6,379 nucleotides of DNA from Actinomycetota bacterium (lineage in GTDB: Bacteria; Actinomycetota; Humimicrobiia; Humimicrobiales; Humimicrobiaceae), in the NCBI GenBank assembly GCA_018897225.1, contig JAHILC010000289.1, positions 1 through 6,379 of the forward strand, written 5' to 3'. The position numbers and the translations under genes are program-made. The notes under the pieces are model-generated. The model was given only the letters and a program-made list of their open reading frames with translations. It was not told the origin of the DNA and searched no databases. Shown in pieces: positions 1 through 5,300 of this stretch (position 1 is the first letter of the stretch; every line of letters starts with the position of its first letter).

Positions 1-206
1 AATCATCGTAAAATTTACATTAATCATATTACTGAAAATATTGTTACTGATTTTTTATCCAAAATACCCTGTTTTTTATTTAGAATGCATAAATTTTAAG
101 CAAATACCTTATTTATACTTGAGAGATCCAGAAGTTCTTATAAAATTTTATGTAATTTCCTGTCATTTGTTTTTAACATTAATGCTCTATCTCGAAAAAA
201 ATCTAA

Positions 207-1160
207 TCACTTTTTGCCCAGTGCTATCTCTATGAGTTTGTTTATATTATCAATCATAAAAAGCGGGATATTTAACAGGGTTCCATCTTTTTTCAGGTTC
301 CTAAGTGAAAATCTTAAACGTATTTTTGTCAGAGCCTCATATTTTTGCCCATATAGCGCAAGACTTCTGCTATTAATATTTTGATTGGCTTTTACTTCGA
401 TTGGAATAATATCATTACCGCGTTGAATAATAAAATCAACTTCTGCCTGCCCGCCCGATGTCCAGTATCTCGGTATTGCTTCATATTTATCAACTAAGCT
501 CTGTAATACAAAGTTTTCGGACAATGCACCTTTAAATTCAGTAAACAGACGATTACCCTCATTGAATGCTATAGGGTCAAGAAGAGCCAGTCTGCGCAAT
601 AGCCCGATATCCACGGCATATAATTTAAAAGCGCTCAAATCATCATAGGCGGACATGGTAAGTCCGGGTTTTGTACTCCTGAATATTTTGTATGCCAAAC
701 CTGCATTGCATAACCAGGTCAGAGCATCTTCATACTCTCTTGCCCTTGCCCCATCTTTTACTGCACTATATAAGAATTTTTTGTTTTCTCTTGCGAGTTG
801 TGAAGGAATGGAATTCCATACCAGCACTAACTTTGCAATATCTTTTATTTCGAAATGTTTGGAAAAATCAAGCTCATATGCATTTAAAATATTTTTTAAT
901 GCTGTTTGAACCAGCCCGGTATTTCTTTCTTCTGTCCATGAGCGGACAGCTTCGGGCATGCCGCCCGTTATAAAATACATTTTAAACTTCTCCTGTAGCT
1001 GGTTAAAGAAGATTTCAGGTATCGGTTCAATTACACTAATGCTTTTCATATAATCTACCAAATTCCCATCACCATTGGCTGTTAAAAATTCAGTAAAGCT
1101 CATTGGATAGATAGACAGGAAGTCAACTTTTCCTACAGGAAATGATGAAGGCTTAGGCAA
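207..1160 (-). pseudogene. DUF4143 family ATPase, 5'-truncated remnant
   Basis: The family (COG1373-like) has an N-terminal AAA/P-loop ATPase domain and a C-terminal DUF4143 domain with a PD-(D/E)XK nuclease-like fold, usually about 400 residues or more. Only about 317 residues are here. They start at the conserved SSFPVGKVDF...YPMSFTEF block (residues 5-25), which normally follows the ATPase core, so Walker A and B are absent. The C-terminal half looks intact: FKGALSENFVLQSLV near residue 208, YWTSGG then EVDFII (E240, D242) and IPIEVKA (E255, K257), the nuclease-like motif. The only start in reach is a TTG without a clear ribosome binding site. The frame stays open upstream to a TAG at 1224-1226, and a few residues there (TSALLPKP) resemble the family's GSLLG segment, so the break probably lies near 1190. 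No P-loop remains are visible further up. The product is probably nonfunctional. The family assignment is strong; pseudogene status is inferred from the missing domain. Confidence 0.72.
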
Positions 1161-1253
1161 CAGGGCAGATGTAAAAGTGGAGATGGCGGTATTGACGGAA
1201 TAAAATCCCCTACTCCAAATCCACTAAACATTACTATATTTAATTTAATATTA

Positions 1254-1262
1254 TGATATAAT
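1254..1262 (+). promoter_or_regulatory. Extended -10 promoter ahead of the deaminase gene
   Basis: TGATATAAT is a perfect TGnTATAAT extended -10 element in a very AT-rich stretch. There is no good -35, but extended -10 promoters can do without one. Initiation would fall near 1269, leaving a leader of about 125 bases before the deaminase start. In DNA this AT-rich, TATAAT can occur by chance. Confidence 0.4.
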
Positions 1263-1268
1263 ATTAAT

Positions 1269-1361
1269 ATTTAAATCCTTAAAATTATAAGAAAGCAGCT
1301 TGTCTTTCAGGATATATTTCCCGGGTTATTGAAGAATATTTATAAAGTAGTTACTTTTTTT
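1269..1361 (+). ncRNA. Candidate structured leader or AvcI-like small RNA
   Basis: This stretch lies between the candidate promoter and the AvcD-like gene and has no open frame of note. A bulged hairpin is visible: ATCCT (1275-1279) pairs with AGGAT (1309-1313), and inside it GAAAG (1291-1295) pairs with CTTTC (1304-1308), with an unpaired AT-rich bulge on the 5' side. At 1344-1357 AAAGT/ACTTT forms a small stem that runs into a T-tract (1355-1361), a weak terminator-like end. In Vibrio cholerae an RNA named AvcI, encoded just upstream of avcD, inhibits the deaminase; position is the main argument for calling this an analogue. No sequence similarity to AvcI is claimed, and the stems are AU-rich. 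Confidence 0.25.
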
Positions 1362-1395
1362 ATAATAATATTAATTTTTCTATTTAAAAAATGAG

Positions 1396-2634
1396 ATGAA
1401 CAATAAAATAATCATTGGTTTAACTGGACGATTTGGAGCAGGTTGTTCAGCAACGGCTCAATTATTAGAGGTAGGGAACCAATTTAAAAGAAATAGCTTA
1501 TCTACAGTATTAAAAGATTTGGCTAAAGAAGATAGTAAATTTCTAAAATTGCCTGAAAAATATAAGAGAAACTATTTGCAAAACTTAGGCGATGAATTAA
1601 GAAATAAAAATGGTCAAGAATATATAGCTAAAATTATCATCGATAAATTAAGGGAAGAAAATGACAGTAGAAATATCGTAATTGATGGTTTCAAAAATCC
1701 TGCAGAGGTCTGTCTATTCAGGGAGGAATTTTCTAATTTTTATTTATTTGCAATTGATGCTGAAACGGAAGCAAGACGTGAAAGAACTAAAGAAATTTAT
1801 GATAAAGATTTAGAATGCTTTAGAATTGATGACGTAAGAGACGAAGGAACGGACGAGGGGCCATTTTCAGGACAACAAGTAAAAGTTTGTATGAGGATTG
1901 CAGATATACTGGTAAATAGTGACGATCAATTTGTTTTTGAAGATGGCACAAAAAACAATCAGGCCATAGAAGAATATGGTCAAAAAATTAATGGTTATTT
2001 AAAACTTATAGAAAAACCGGGTAGCAGAACTCCAAGCTTGGATGAAATGTTTATGCATATAGCCTGCAGCGTTTCCTTAAGGTCATGTTGTTTAAAAAGA
2101 CAAGTAGGTGCAATTATAGTTAAAAAAGGAAAATCCTTAAATGAGGGTAACTATATTTTATCAACTGGCTGTAATAATGTTCCATATGGAGAAAAGTCCT
2201 GCATAATATGCTATAGGGATGAAAAAAAACAAGACAGTATAGATAAAATAAATTTTTGCAGTAATTGTGGTCAAGAAAATATTAGCAAAAACTCGACATG
2301 TAGTAAATGTGGAGAAAAATTGTTAAATAATTATCCCGGTAAATTATTAGATATTTGCAGAGCTGTCCATGCTGAAGAAGAAGCAATTCTCCAAGCTGCA
2401 AAATTGGGTATTTCTATTTCAGGAACTACGTTATATACATCAACGGATCCATGTTTATTATGCAGCAAAAAAATTATTAATTCAGGAATAAGTGATATAA
2501 TATATTTAGAATCATATCCAATGGTACAGGCTTTAGAAATGCTTGAGAACTGTAATGTCAAAAGACGAAAATTTGAAGGTGTGACATCAAGAGTCTATAA
2601 TAGGTTATTTTTAAAAGATATTGCAATTAATTAA
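1396..2634 (+). CDS. avcD: AvcD-like antiphage dCTP/dCMP deaminase (P-loop NTPase-deaminase fusion)
   Basis: This fusion matches the AvcD/antiphage dCTP deaminase architecture. That family converts dCTP and dCMP to dUTP and dUMP in the cytoplasm, starving phage replication of dC nucleotides. Residues 1 to about 200 resemble a nucleoside-monophosphate-kinase P-loop domain: GRFGAGCS at 11-18 (Cys where Walker A has Lys), then VIDGFKNPAEV and FYLFAIDAETEARRER, then GQQVKVCMRIADI. Residues about 216-395 are a zinc cytidine deaminase: HAE (H325, E327) and PCLLC (C353, C356) supply the zinc ligands and the proton shuttle. Between the first strands and HAE lies an insert with C269/C272 and a zinc ribbon C288xxC291, C302xxC305. 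At 412 residues it is shorter than V. cholerae AvcD as I recall it. An in-frame TAA at 1372-1374 excludes a start further upstream; the ATG has no clear Shine-Dalgarno. A zinc-ribbon gene follows 23 bases later. The alternative is an ordinary dCMP deaminase, which the P-loop fusion and the context make less likely. Confidence 0.85.
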   Translation: MNNKIIIGLTGRFGAGCSATAQLLEVGNQFKRNSLSTVLKDLAKEDSKFLKLPEKYKRNYLQNLGDELRNKNGQEYIAKIIIDKLREENDSRNIVIDGFKNPAEVCLFREEFSNFYLFAIDAETEARRERTKEIYDKDLECFRIDDVRDEGTDEGPFSGQQVKVCMRIADILVNSDDQFVFEDGTKNNQAIEEYGQKINGYLKLIEKPGSRTPSLDEMFMHIACSVSLRSCCLKRQVGAIIVKKGKSLNEGNYILSTGCNNVPYGEKSCIICYRDEKKQDSIDKINFCSNCGQENISKNSTCSKCGEKLLNNYPGKLLDICRAVHAEEEAILQAAKLGISISGTTLYTSTDPCLLCSKKIINSGISDIIYLESYPMVQALEMLENCNVKRRKFEGVTSRVYNRLFLKDIAIN

Positions 2635-2645
2635 TTTTATAATTT

Positions 2646-2653
2646 AGGAGGGG
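2646..2653 (+). promoter_or_regulatory. Strong ribosome binding site of the zinc-ribbon gene
   Basis: AGGAGGGG is a near-perfect Shine-Dalgarno, ending four bases before the ATG. It lies in the short gap after the deaminase stop. This contrasts with the deaminase itself, which has no obvious site, so the small protein may be made in excess over it. Confidence 0.75.
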
Positions 2654-2657
2654 AATA

Positions 2658-2846
2658 ATGCAAAGGTGTCCAATATGCAAAAGATTTAATGTTGAATACG
2701 ATTCTAATATTGGGACAGAAAAATGTTTATGGAAGGATTGCCAGTGGGTTAATAATGACCATGAGAACTTAGAGGATAAAGAATATGAGTGTAATTTTAA
2801 GAAATTTAGAGATTCTATAAAATATAAAACTACCATTTTAACATAG
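2658..2846 (+). CDS. Small zinc-ribbon protein downstream of the AvcD-like deaminase
   Basis: A 62-residue protein that I do not recognise by name. It opens with CPIC (C4, C7) and continues with C23 and C28 (CLWKDC), a CX2C-X15-CX4C arrangement that should bind one zinc as a compact ribbon. The rest is polar and acidic, then basic (NDHENLEDKEYE...FKKFRDS). There is no signal peptide or membrane segment, so it should be cytoplasmic. The gene begins 23 bases after the deaminase stop, on the same strand, behind a very strong ribosome binding site, so co-transcription is very likely. It ends at a TAG directly followed by another TAG. It could be an accessory, sensor or inhibitor of the deaminase, or an independent passenger; the sequence does not decide. 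That it is a real gene rests on the ribosome binding site and the paired cysteines. Confidence 0.72.
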   Translation: MQRCPICKRFNVEYDSNIGTEKCLWKDCQWVNNDHENLEDKEYECNFKKFRDSIKYKTTILT

Positions 2847-2882
2847 TAGTTTCTTGCTTATGCTAATACCATAGATTAGCAT
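2827..2882 (+). terminator. Two tandem hairpins after the zinc-ribbon gene
   Basis: The first hairpin pairs AAACTAC (2827-2833) with GTAGTTT (2846-2852) across the stop codon. The second pairs ATGCTAAT (2860-2867) with ATTAGCAT (2875-2882), eight base pairs around a 7-base loop. They sit where the deaminase operon should end. Neither is followed by a T-tract on this strand (A residues follow at 2884-2890), so they are not classical intrinsic terminators; they may protect the 3' end. Read on the minus strand, the second hairpin is preceded, not followed, by T residues. Confidence 0.35.
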
Positions 2883-2890
2883 TAAAAAAA

Positions 2891-3149
2891 TGTTTAGGTA
2901 TTTGGTTTTAAATGAAAGAAACTTTTCTGGATAATATCAGTCCCATAAAACCCATTTTCCACAAAATACCCCATTAAATCAAAACGTTTTACTGACGCTC
3001 TAAATCTAAACAGGTACTTGCTCCAAGAGTGCTTCATCAACAGGAATTTCTCTGCCGGAGGTTTTCCATTTTTCTCCTATTAAGAAATTTCAGGGTCTCA
3101 TATAATTATTAGAAAATATTTAAAATTCGAATGGTGGAAAGAGGCAAAA
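2891..3149. other. Gene-poor spacer with a possible decayed coding fragment
   Basis: No intact gene. On the minus strand, bases 3089 down to 3006 read as a 28-codon open stretch ending in TAG. It contains EKWKTSGREIPVDEALLEQV, which looks like the C-terminal tail of a real protein, but a TGA at 3090-3092 stops it upstream. A 10-base palindrome AAAACGTTTT lies at 2981-2990. Near the right end are a TATAAT box and the ribosome binding site of the next gene. I cannot assign the fragment to a family. Confidence 0.4.
3101..3106 (+). promoter_or_regulatory. Candidate -10 box for the 190-residue protein gene
   Basis: A perfect TATAAT lies about 45 bases before the start codon. The best -35 (TTAAGA at 3080-3085) is poor and spaced only 15 bases, so activity is uncertain. 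Initiation near 3113 would give a leader of about 37 bases. Confidence 0.35.
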
Positions 3150-3722
3150 ATGACTGAAAAGAAAAAGAAGAATACAAAAAAGGAAATAAATATTTTAGAC
3201 AAGATTAATGCTGATGATGGATTAGCTATATTAAAAATGCTTGCCAAAGAAGATACGTCTCTGCTAAAAAGAATTGAAGATGCTGCATTAGAATATTTTA
3301 GTGAGGTGGAAGTTGAAGACATTGCTGATGAAGTATTTTATGAATTAGATAGCCTTGAAGTTGAAGATGTCTGGGATCAATCCGGTTCTACAAGATATGG
3401 ATATGTGGATCCAAATGAAAAAGCATGGGAAATGCTCGAAGATGCAATAGAATCATATTTGGTCGAGCTTAAGAAATATCAGGAACTTGAAATGGAGGAA
3501 GAGGCAAAAAAATATTGTATGGGTATATTAAAGGGTATCTATAAGTTTGAAAAAGAGTCAAAGAATGAGTTTAAAGACTGGGCCACAGATGCTCCCGGTG
3601 ATAATTTTGAAAGAGTCTTTGATAAATGGAAAGAACGCTGCACAAATCCAAATGATATAAAAGAAATGAAGGAATTTGTTAAGAAAAATTTCCCGGGCTG
3701 GGAAATTCCGGAAGATAAATGA
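3150..3722 (+). CDS. Hypothetical acidic helical protein, 190 residues
   Basis: Not a family I can name. The first 12 residues are very lysine-rich (TEKKKKNTKKE); the rest is strongly acidic and predicted helical. Visible blocks are ILDKINADDGLAILKMLAKED (15-35), a DIADEVFYELDSLEVEDVWDQSG stretch followed by TRYGYVDP, EEAKKYCMGILKGIYKFEKES and FKDWATDAPG, ending FVKKNFPGWEIPEDK. There is no signal peptide, membrane helix or obvious catalytic motif. The ATG follows GAAAGAGG at a suitable distance; an ATG at 3130 is out of frame and stops after eight codons. The coherent, biased composition and good ribosome binding site support a real gene. It precedes the SEC-C gene by about 100 bases with no terminator visible between, so they may be co-transcribed. 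A scaffold or nucleic-acid-mimic role is only a guess from its charge. Confidence 0.72.
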   Translation: MTEKKKKNTKKEINILDKINADDGLAILKMLAKEDTSLLKRIEDAALEYFSEVEVEDIADEVFYELDSLEVEDVWDQSGSTRYGYVDPNEKAWEMLEDAIESYLVELKKYQELEMEEEAKKYCMGILKGIYKFEKESKNEFKDWATDAPGDNFERVFDKWKERCTNPNDIKEMKEFVKKNFPGWEIPEDK

Positions 3723-3823
3723 AGAGACATCTTTGTCTAAGGTGATAAAAAAAGTTAATTTATTATTTATTGCAGAATGTAACTTTTTACGGCTTGAAAT
3801 GAGTTGAAAGAGGGGAGCCAGTT

Positions 3824-4212
3824 ATGAATAAACTTATAGGTAGAAATGATCCCTGTCCCTGCGGGAGCGGAAAGAAATATAAGAAGTGCTGTTTTTTAAA
3901 GATACCGAGGACAATATTCTAGGGGAAAAACCTGAAAATGTTTCTGTCGAGGAATTTAAGGAAGCTGCAATAAAAGAATGGAATATTTTTTATGATATAT
4001 GGTTTCAGCAAGGGGAGGCATCCCTTGGTTATAAATCTCCTGCGGAAGCATTAATGAATGAAAGCGGAAAGCAAAGAGCTCTGGATTTAATAGATGGTAT
4101 TGAAAATGAGATATTGCGTACAAAAAAATTTCTGCATGGAGACGTTGAAAATAAAATAAAATATTTTAACGCGGATGAACTTAGGAAGAGGGTTAATATA
4201 AAAGTACTTTGA
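3824..4212 (+). CDS. SEC-C motif protein with ParS/DUF2384-like C-terminus, split by a -1 frameshift
   Basis: Translation starts at an ATG behind AGAGGGGAG. It encodes [18 protein letters not shown] at residues 6-23, a complete SEC-C zinc motif (C11, C13, C22, C23) as found at the SecA C-terminus and in many small proteins. The frame then ends at TAG 3920-3922, giving only 32 residues. The -1 frame continues from the T-run for 104 codons to TGA 4210-4212, so a shifted product would be 129 residues. Its C-terminal part has W60FQQ...[14 protein letters not shown], then [14 protein letters not shown] up to about residue 95. This resembles the W...P..L.GKTP.E.L...GR..V..L...IE pattern of the MbcA/ParS/Xre antitoxin (DUF2384) family. 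The two halves fit as one protein, so this is either programmed frameshifting at the heptamer or a recent one-base indel. A toxin-like fragment follows at once. The SEC-C assignment is certain; the DUF2384 resemblance is moderate. Confidence 0.75.
3892..3898 (+). promoter_or_regulatory. In-phase T TTT TTA slippery heptamer
   Basis: The codons read TGT TTT TTA AAG, so the heptamer T TTT TTA has exactly the X XXY YYZ phase needed for tandem -1 slippage. The next -1 codon, AAA, opens the rest of the protein. I see no convincing stimulatory hairpin in the following 40 bases, and the nearest purine-rich Shine-Dalgarno-like stretch upstream (GGAAAG) is about 18 bases away, further than the usual bacterial spacing. 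A six-T run is also a hotspot for indels and sequencing errors. Confidence 0.5.
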
Positions 4213-4436
4213 TTCTTAACATATATCATATAGTTTTTAAAGGAAGCATCTATTGTTCTTATAAGCTCATTATTTCTAAAGAAGCACATAACGACGTTGA
4301 TGATATTGTGCATTATATTGCAATAGAACTTTGTAATCCAACTGGTGCAACAGGTTTTCTTGATGGTGTGGAGAAAAGCTACCATACCGTTATAGATAAC
4401 CCACGCATGTATGGTTTTTGTAACGATTATAGGTAA
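4209..4436 (+). pseudogene. RelE/ParE-type toxin, truncated
   Basis: Residues 18-73 (YKLIISKEAHNDVDDIVHYI, then ELCNPTGATGFLDGVEKSYHTVIDNP, MYGFCND) match the N-terminal two thirds of the RelE/ParE toxin superfamily, which cleave ribosome-bound mRNA (RelE) or poison gyrase (ParE). A full protein is about 90-105 residues; this one stops at a TAA just after NDYR, before the final beta strands that carry key residues. Out-of-frame traces (LAQNR, then VIIMVS) follow, suggesting decay rather than a short natural form. The natural start should lie just before Tyr18, but no ATG/GTG/TTG is there. The TTG at 4209, overlapping the preceding TGA, merely opens the frame. It follows the SEC-C/ParS-like gene directly, so the two may once have been an antitoxin-toxin pair. 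Confidence 0.68.
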
Positions 4437-4460
4437 AGTCTTGCCCAAAACCGATAGTTA

Positions 4461-4491
4461 TAATCATGGTTTCACATAAAATTTATGATTA
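4461..4491 (+). terminator. Weak AT-rich hairpin between convergent genes
   Basis: TAATCAT (4461-4467) pairs with ATGATTA (4485-4491), extendable by two G-T pairs, and T-rich DNA follows (4493-4513). The stem has a single G-C pair, so it is at best a weak terminator for the plus-strand genes. The rest of the convergent gap to 4563 holds a palindrome CTTGTACAAG (4521-4530) and nothing else I can support. Confidence 0.22.
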
Positions 4492-4563
4492 ATAATATTT
4501 ATTTTTATCTTTCTAAACTTCTTGTACAAGTCCTATGAGCATAACAAGATATAATGATTATTA

Positions 4564-4971
4564 TCATTCTTCCTTTATTAAATAAGTCAAATATATTGGT
4601 CTGACTATTGGAATGTTTTTATACTTTTTTAGTTTTAAAAGATGCTTATCACCGGATACTATTAAACCGGCATCTCCAGAAACAGCACATTCAAGAACCC
4701 TATTATCTGATTCCCTTTCTTTTATAATATTAAGCTTAATTGCCGGTCTTAAATTTTCACTAATGTCTGACAGCCATCTTACGAATTTATCTATGTTATG
4801 TTCAGGCCATTTAAACTTTTCTCTTAATATTCTTACTGTTTCTGTTACTATTTCATCTGATGTGATAAGGATTATTTCATTTTTTAAAGCTATATCAAGA
4901 ATCTTTCCGGGTATGCCATTAAAAAGAAGCGCAGAAATATATACATTTGAATCAAAAACGATTCTAAGCAT
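4564..4971 (-). CDS. PIN-domain toxin of a type II toxin-antitoxin pair
   Basis: A complete 135-residue PIN-domain protein of the COG1569-like putative toxin family. PIN toxins are Mg2+-dependent RNases that cut tRNA, rRNA or mRNA when freed from the antitoxin. The acidic catalytic set is present: D7 in IVFDSNVYISALLF, E44 in DEIVTETVRIL, D89 in ESDNRVLECA and D108 in IVSGDKHLL. The order (FDSN near the start, SDN..LECA, GDKHL..L) and length are typical, so the enzyme should be active. The ATG lies 8 bases past the stop of the antitoxin gene; AAGAAAGG at the end of that gene is the nearest ribosome binding site, somewhat far, so translation is probably coupled. The stop codon overlaps a small AATGAT/ATCATT hairpin (4553-4568). 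The exact RNA target is unknown. Confidence 0.88.
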   Translation of the reverse strand: MLRIVFDSNVYISALLFNGIPGKILDIALKNEIILITSDEIVTETVRILREKFKWPEHNIDKFVRWLSDISENLRPAIKLNIIKERESDNRVLECAVSGDAGLIVSGDKHLLKLKKYKNIPIVRPIYLTYLIKEE

Positions 4972-4979
4972 TAAATTAT

Positions 4980-5237
4980 TTAAGACCTTTCTTCGTCTAA
5001 GATTTTAAAGAGTTCTTCTTCATCCTTTATCTTGAATCTTTCTGCTGTTTCTTTCCCAAAACTCAAAAGTTCTCTCCACTCTCTTTCTGCAAGCGACTCT
5101 TTATAGGTCCTAAACATCTCCTTAAATATCTCACTCCTGCTCTTGTCTTCAGTTTTAACCATATTATCCAGTTCCCGGGCTATTTCTGGAGATACAGACA
5201 GACTTAATATTTTACTTTTTCTACTCAAATTCATCAC
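4980..5237 (-). CDS. Ribbon-helix-helix (CopG-like) antitoxin partner of the PIN toxin
   Basis: An 84- or 85-residue protein with an N-terminal ribbon-helix-helix DNA-binding domain: beta strand KILSLSVSPEIARELDNMV, then the turn KTEDKSRSEIFKEMFRTY. An acidic, helical tail (ERFKIKDEEELFKILDEERS) should wrap and inhibit the toxin. It comes first in the operon and the PIN toxin follows after an 8-base gap, the usual antitoxin-toxin order. Either a GTG at 5237 or the adjacent ATG at 5234 can start it; the ATG is the likelier, with AGGTG only just upstream as a poor ribosome binding site. As in other RHH-type pairs it probably represses its own promoter, and repeats suited to this lie directly upstream. 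Confidence 0.87.
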   Translation of the reverse strand: MMNLSRKSKILSLSVSPEIARELDNMVKTEDKSRSEIFKEMFRTYKESLAEREWRELLSFGKETAERFKIKDEEELFKILDEERS

Positions 5238-5248
5238 CTATAATTTGT

Positions 5249-5300
5249 TATTACATAGTATTACAATAATAAATTTTATCATAAATATAGTGACTTTCAA
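5249..5300 (-). promoter_or_regulatory. Promoter and direct-repeat operator of the RHH/PIN operon
   Basis: On the minus strand a -35 TTGAAA (5300-5295), a 16-base spacer and an extended -10 TGATAAAAT (-10 at 5278-5273) predict initiation near 5266. Immediately downstream, TGTAATA occurs twice (5265-5259 and 5255-5249). The repeats are 10 bases apart, one helical turn, the spacing on which tandem RHH dimers often bind. Occupancy would cover the start of transcription, giving simple autorepression. Element positions are read from the sequence; function is inferred. Confidence 0.5.

Noticed and set aside
41..235. A 64-codon plus-strand frame, hydrophobic and starting with TTG
   Set aside because: It has no ribosome binding site, an A/T-driven composition (many Leu, Phe, Tyr) and overlaps the end of the ATPase remnant. 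Bases 1-206 therefore hold nothing I can support.
2942..2980. Repeated CCCAT motifs as a CRISPR or iteron array
   Set aside because: There are only three short, unevenly spaced copies, with no repeat-spacer structure anywhere in the window.
3130..3156. An ATG upstream of the 190-residue protein that might extend it
   Set aside because: It is in a different frame and stops after eight codons. The ribosome binding site fits the ATG at 3150.
3487..3511. Similarity between an internal stretch of the 190-residue gene (ATGGAGGAAGAGGCAAAA) and its own ribosome-binding region (ATGGTGGAAAGAGGCAAAA)
   Set aside because: Only about 18 purine-rich bases with mismatches; likely chance in this composition, and no suitably placed in-frame start follows.
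3725..3738. AGACA/TGTCT hairpin just after the 190-residue gene as a terminator
   Set aside because: The stem is five base pairs with no T-tract on the plus strand, so it is too weak to call.
4029..4448. A 139-codon minus-strand frame
   Set aside because: It lies antisense to the SEC-C C-terminal domain and the toxin fragment, both of which have clear family resemblance. Its own translation shows no recognisable motif.
4613..5008. A 131-codon plus-strand frame
   Set aside because: It is antisense to the PIN toxin gene, whose catalytic residues are all present. Its translation is Ser/Leu/Phe-rich, as expected for an antisense shadow.
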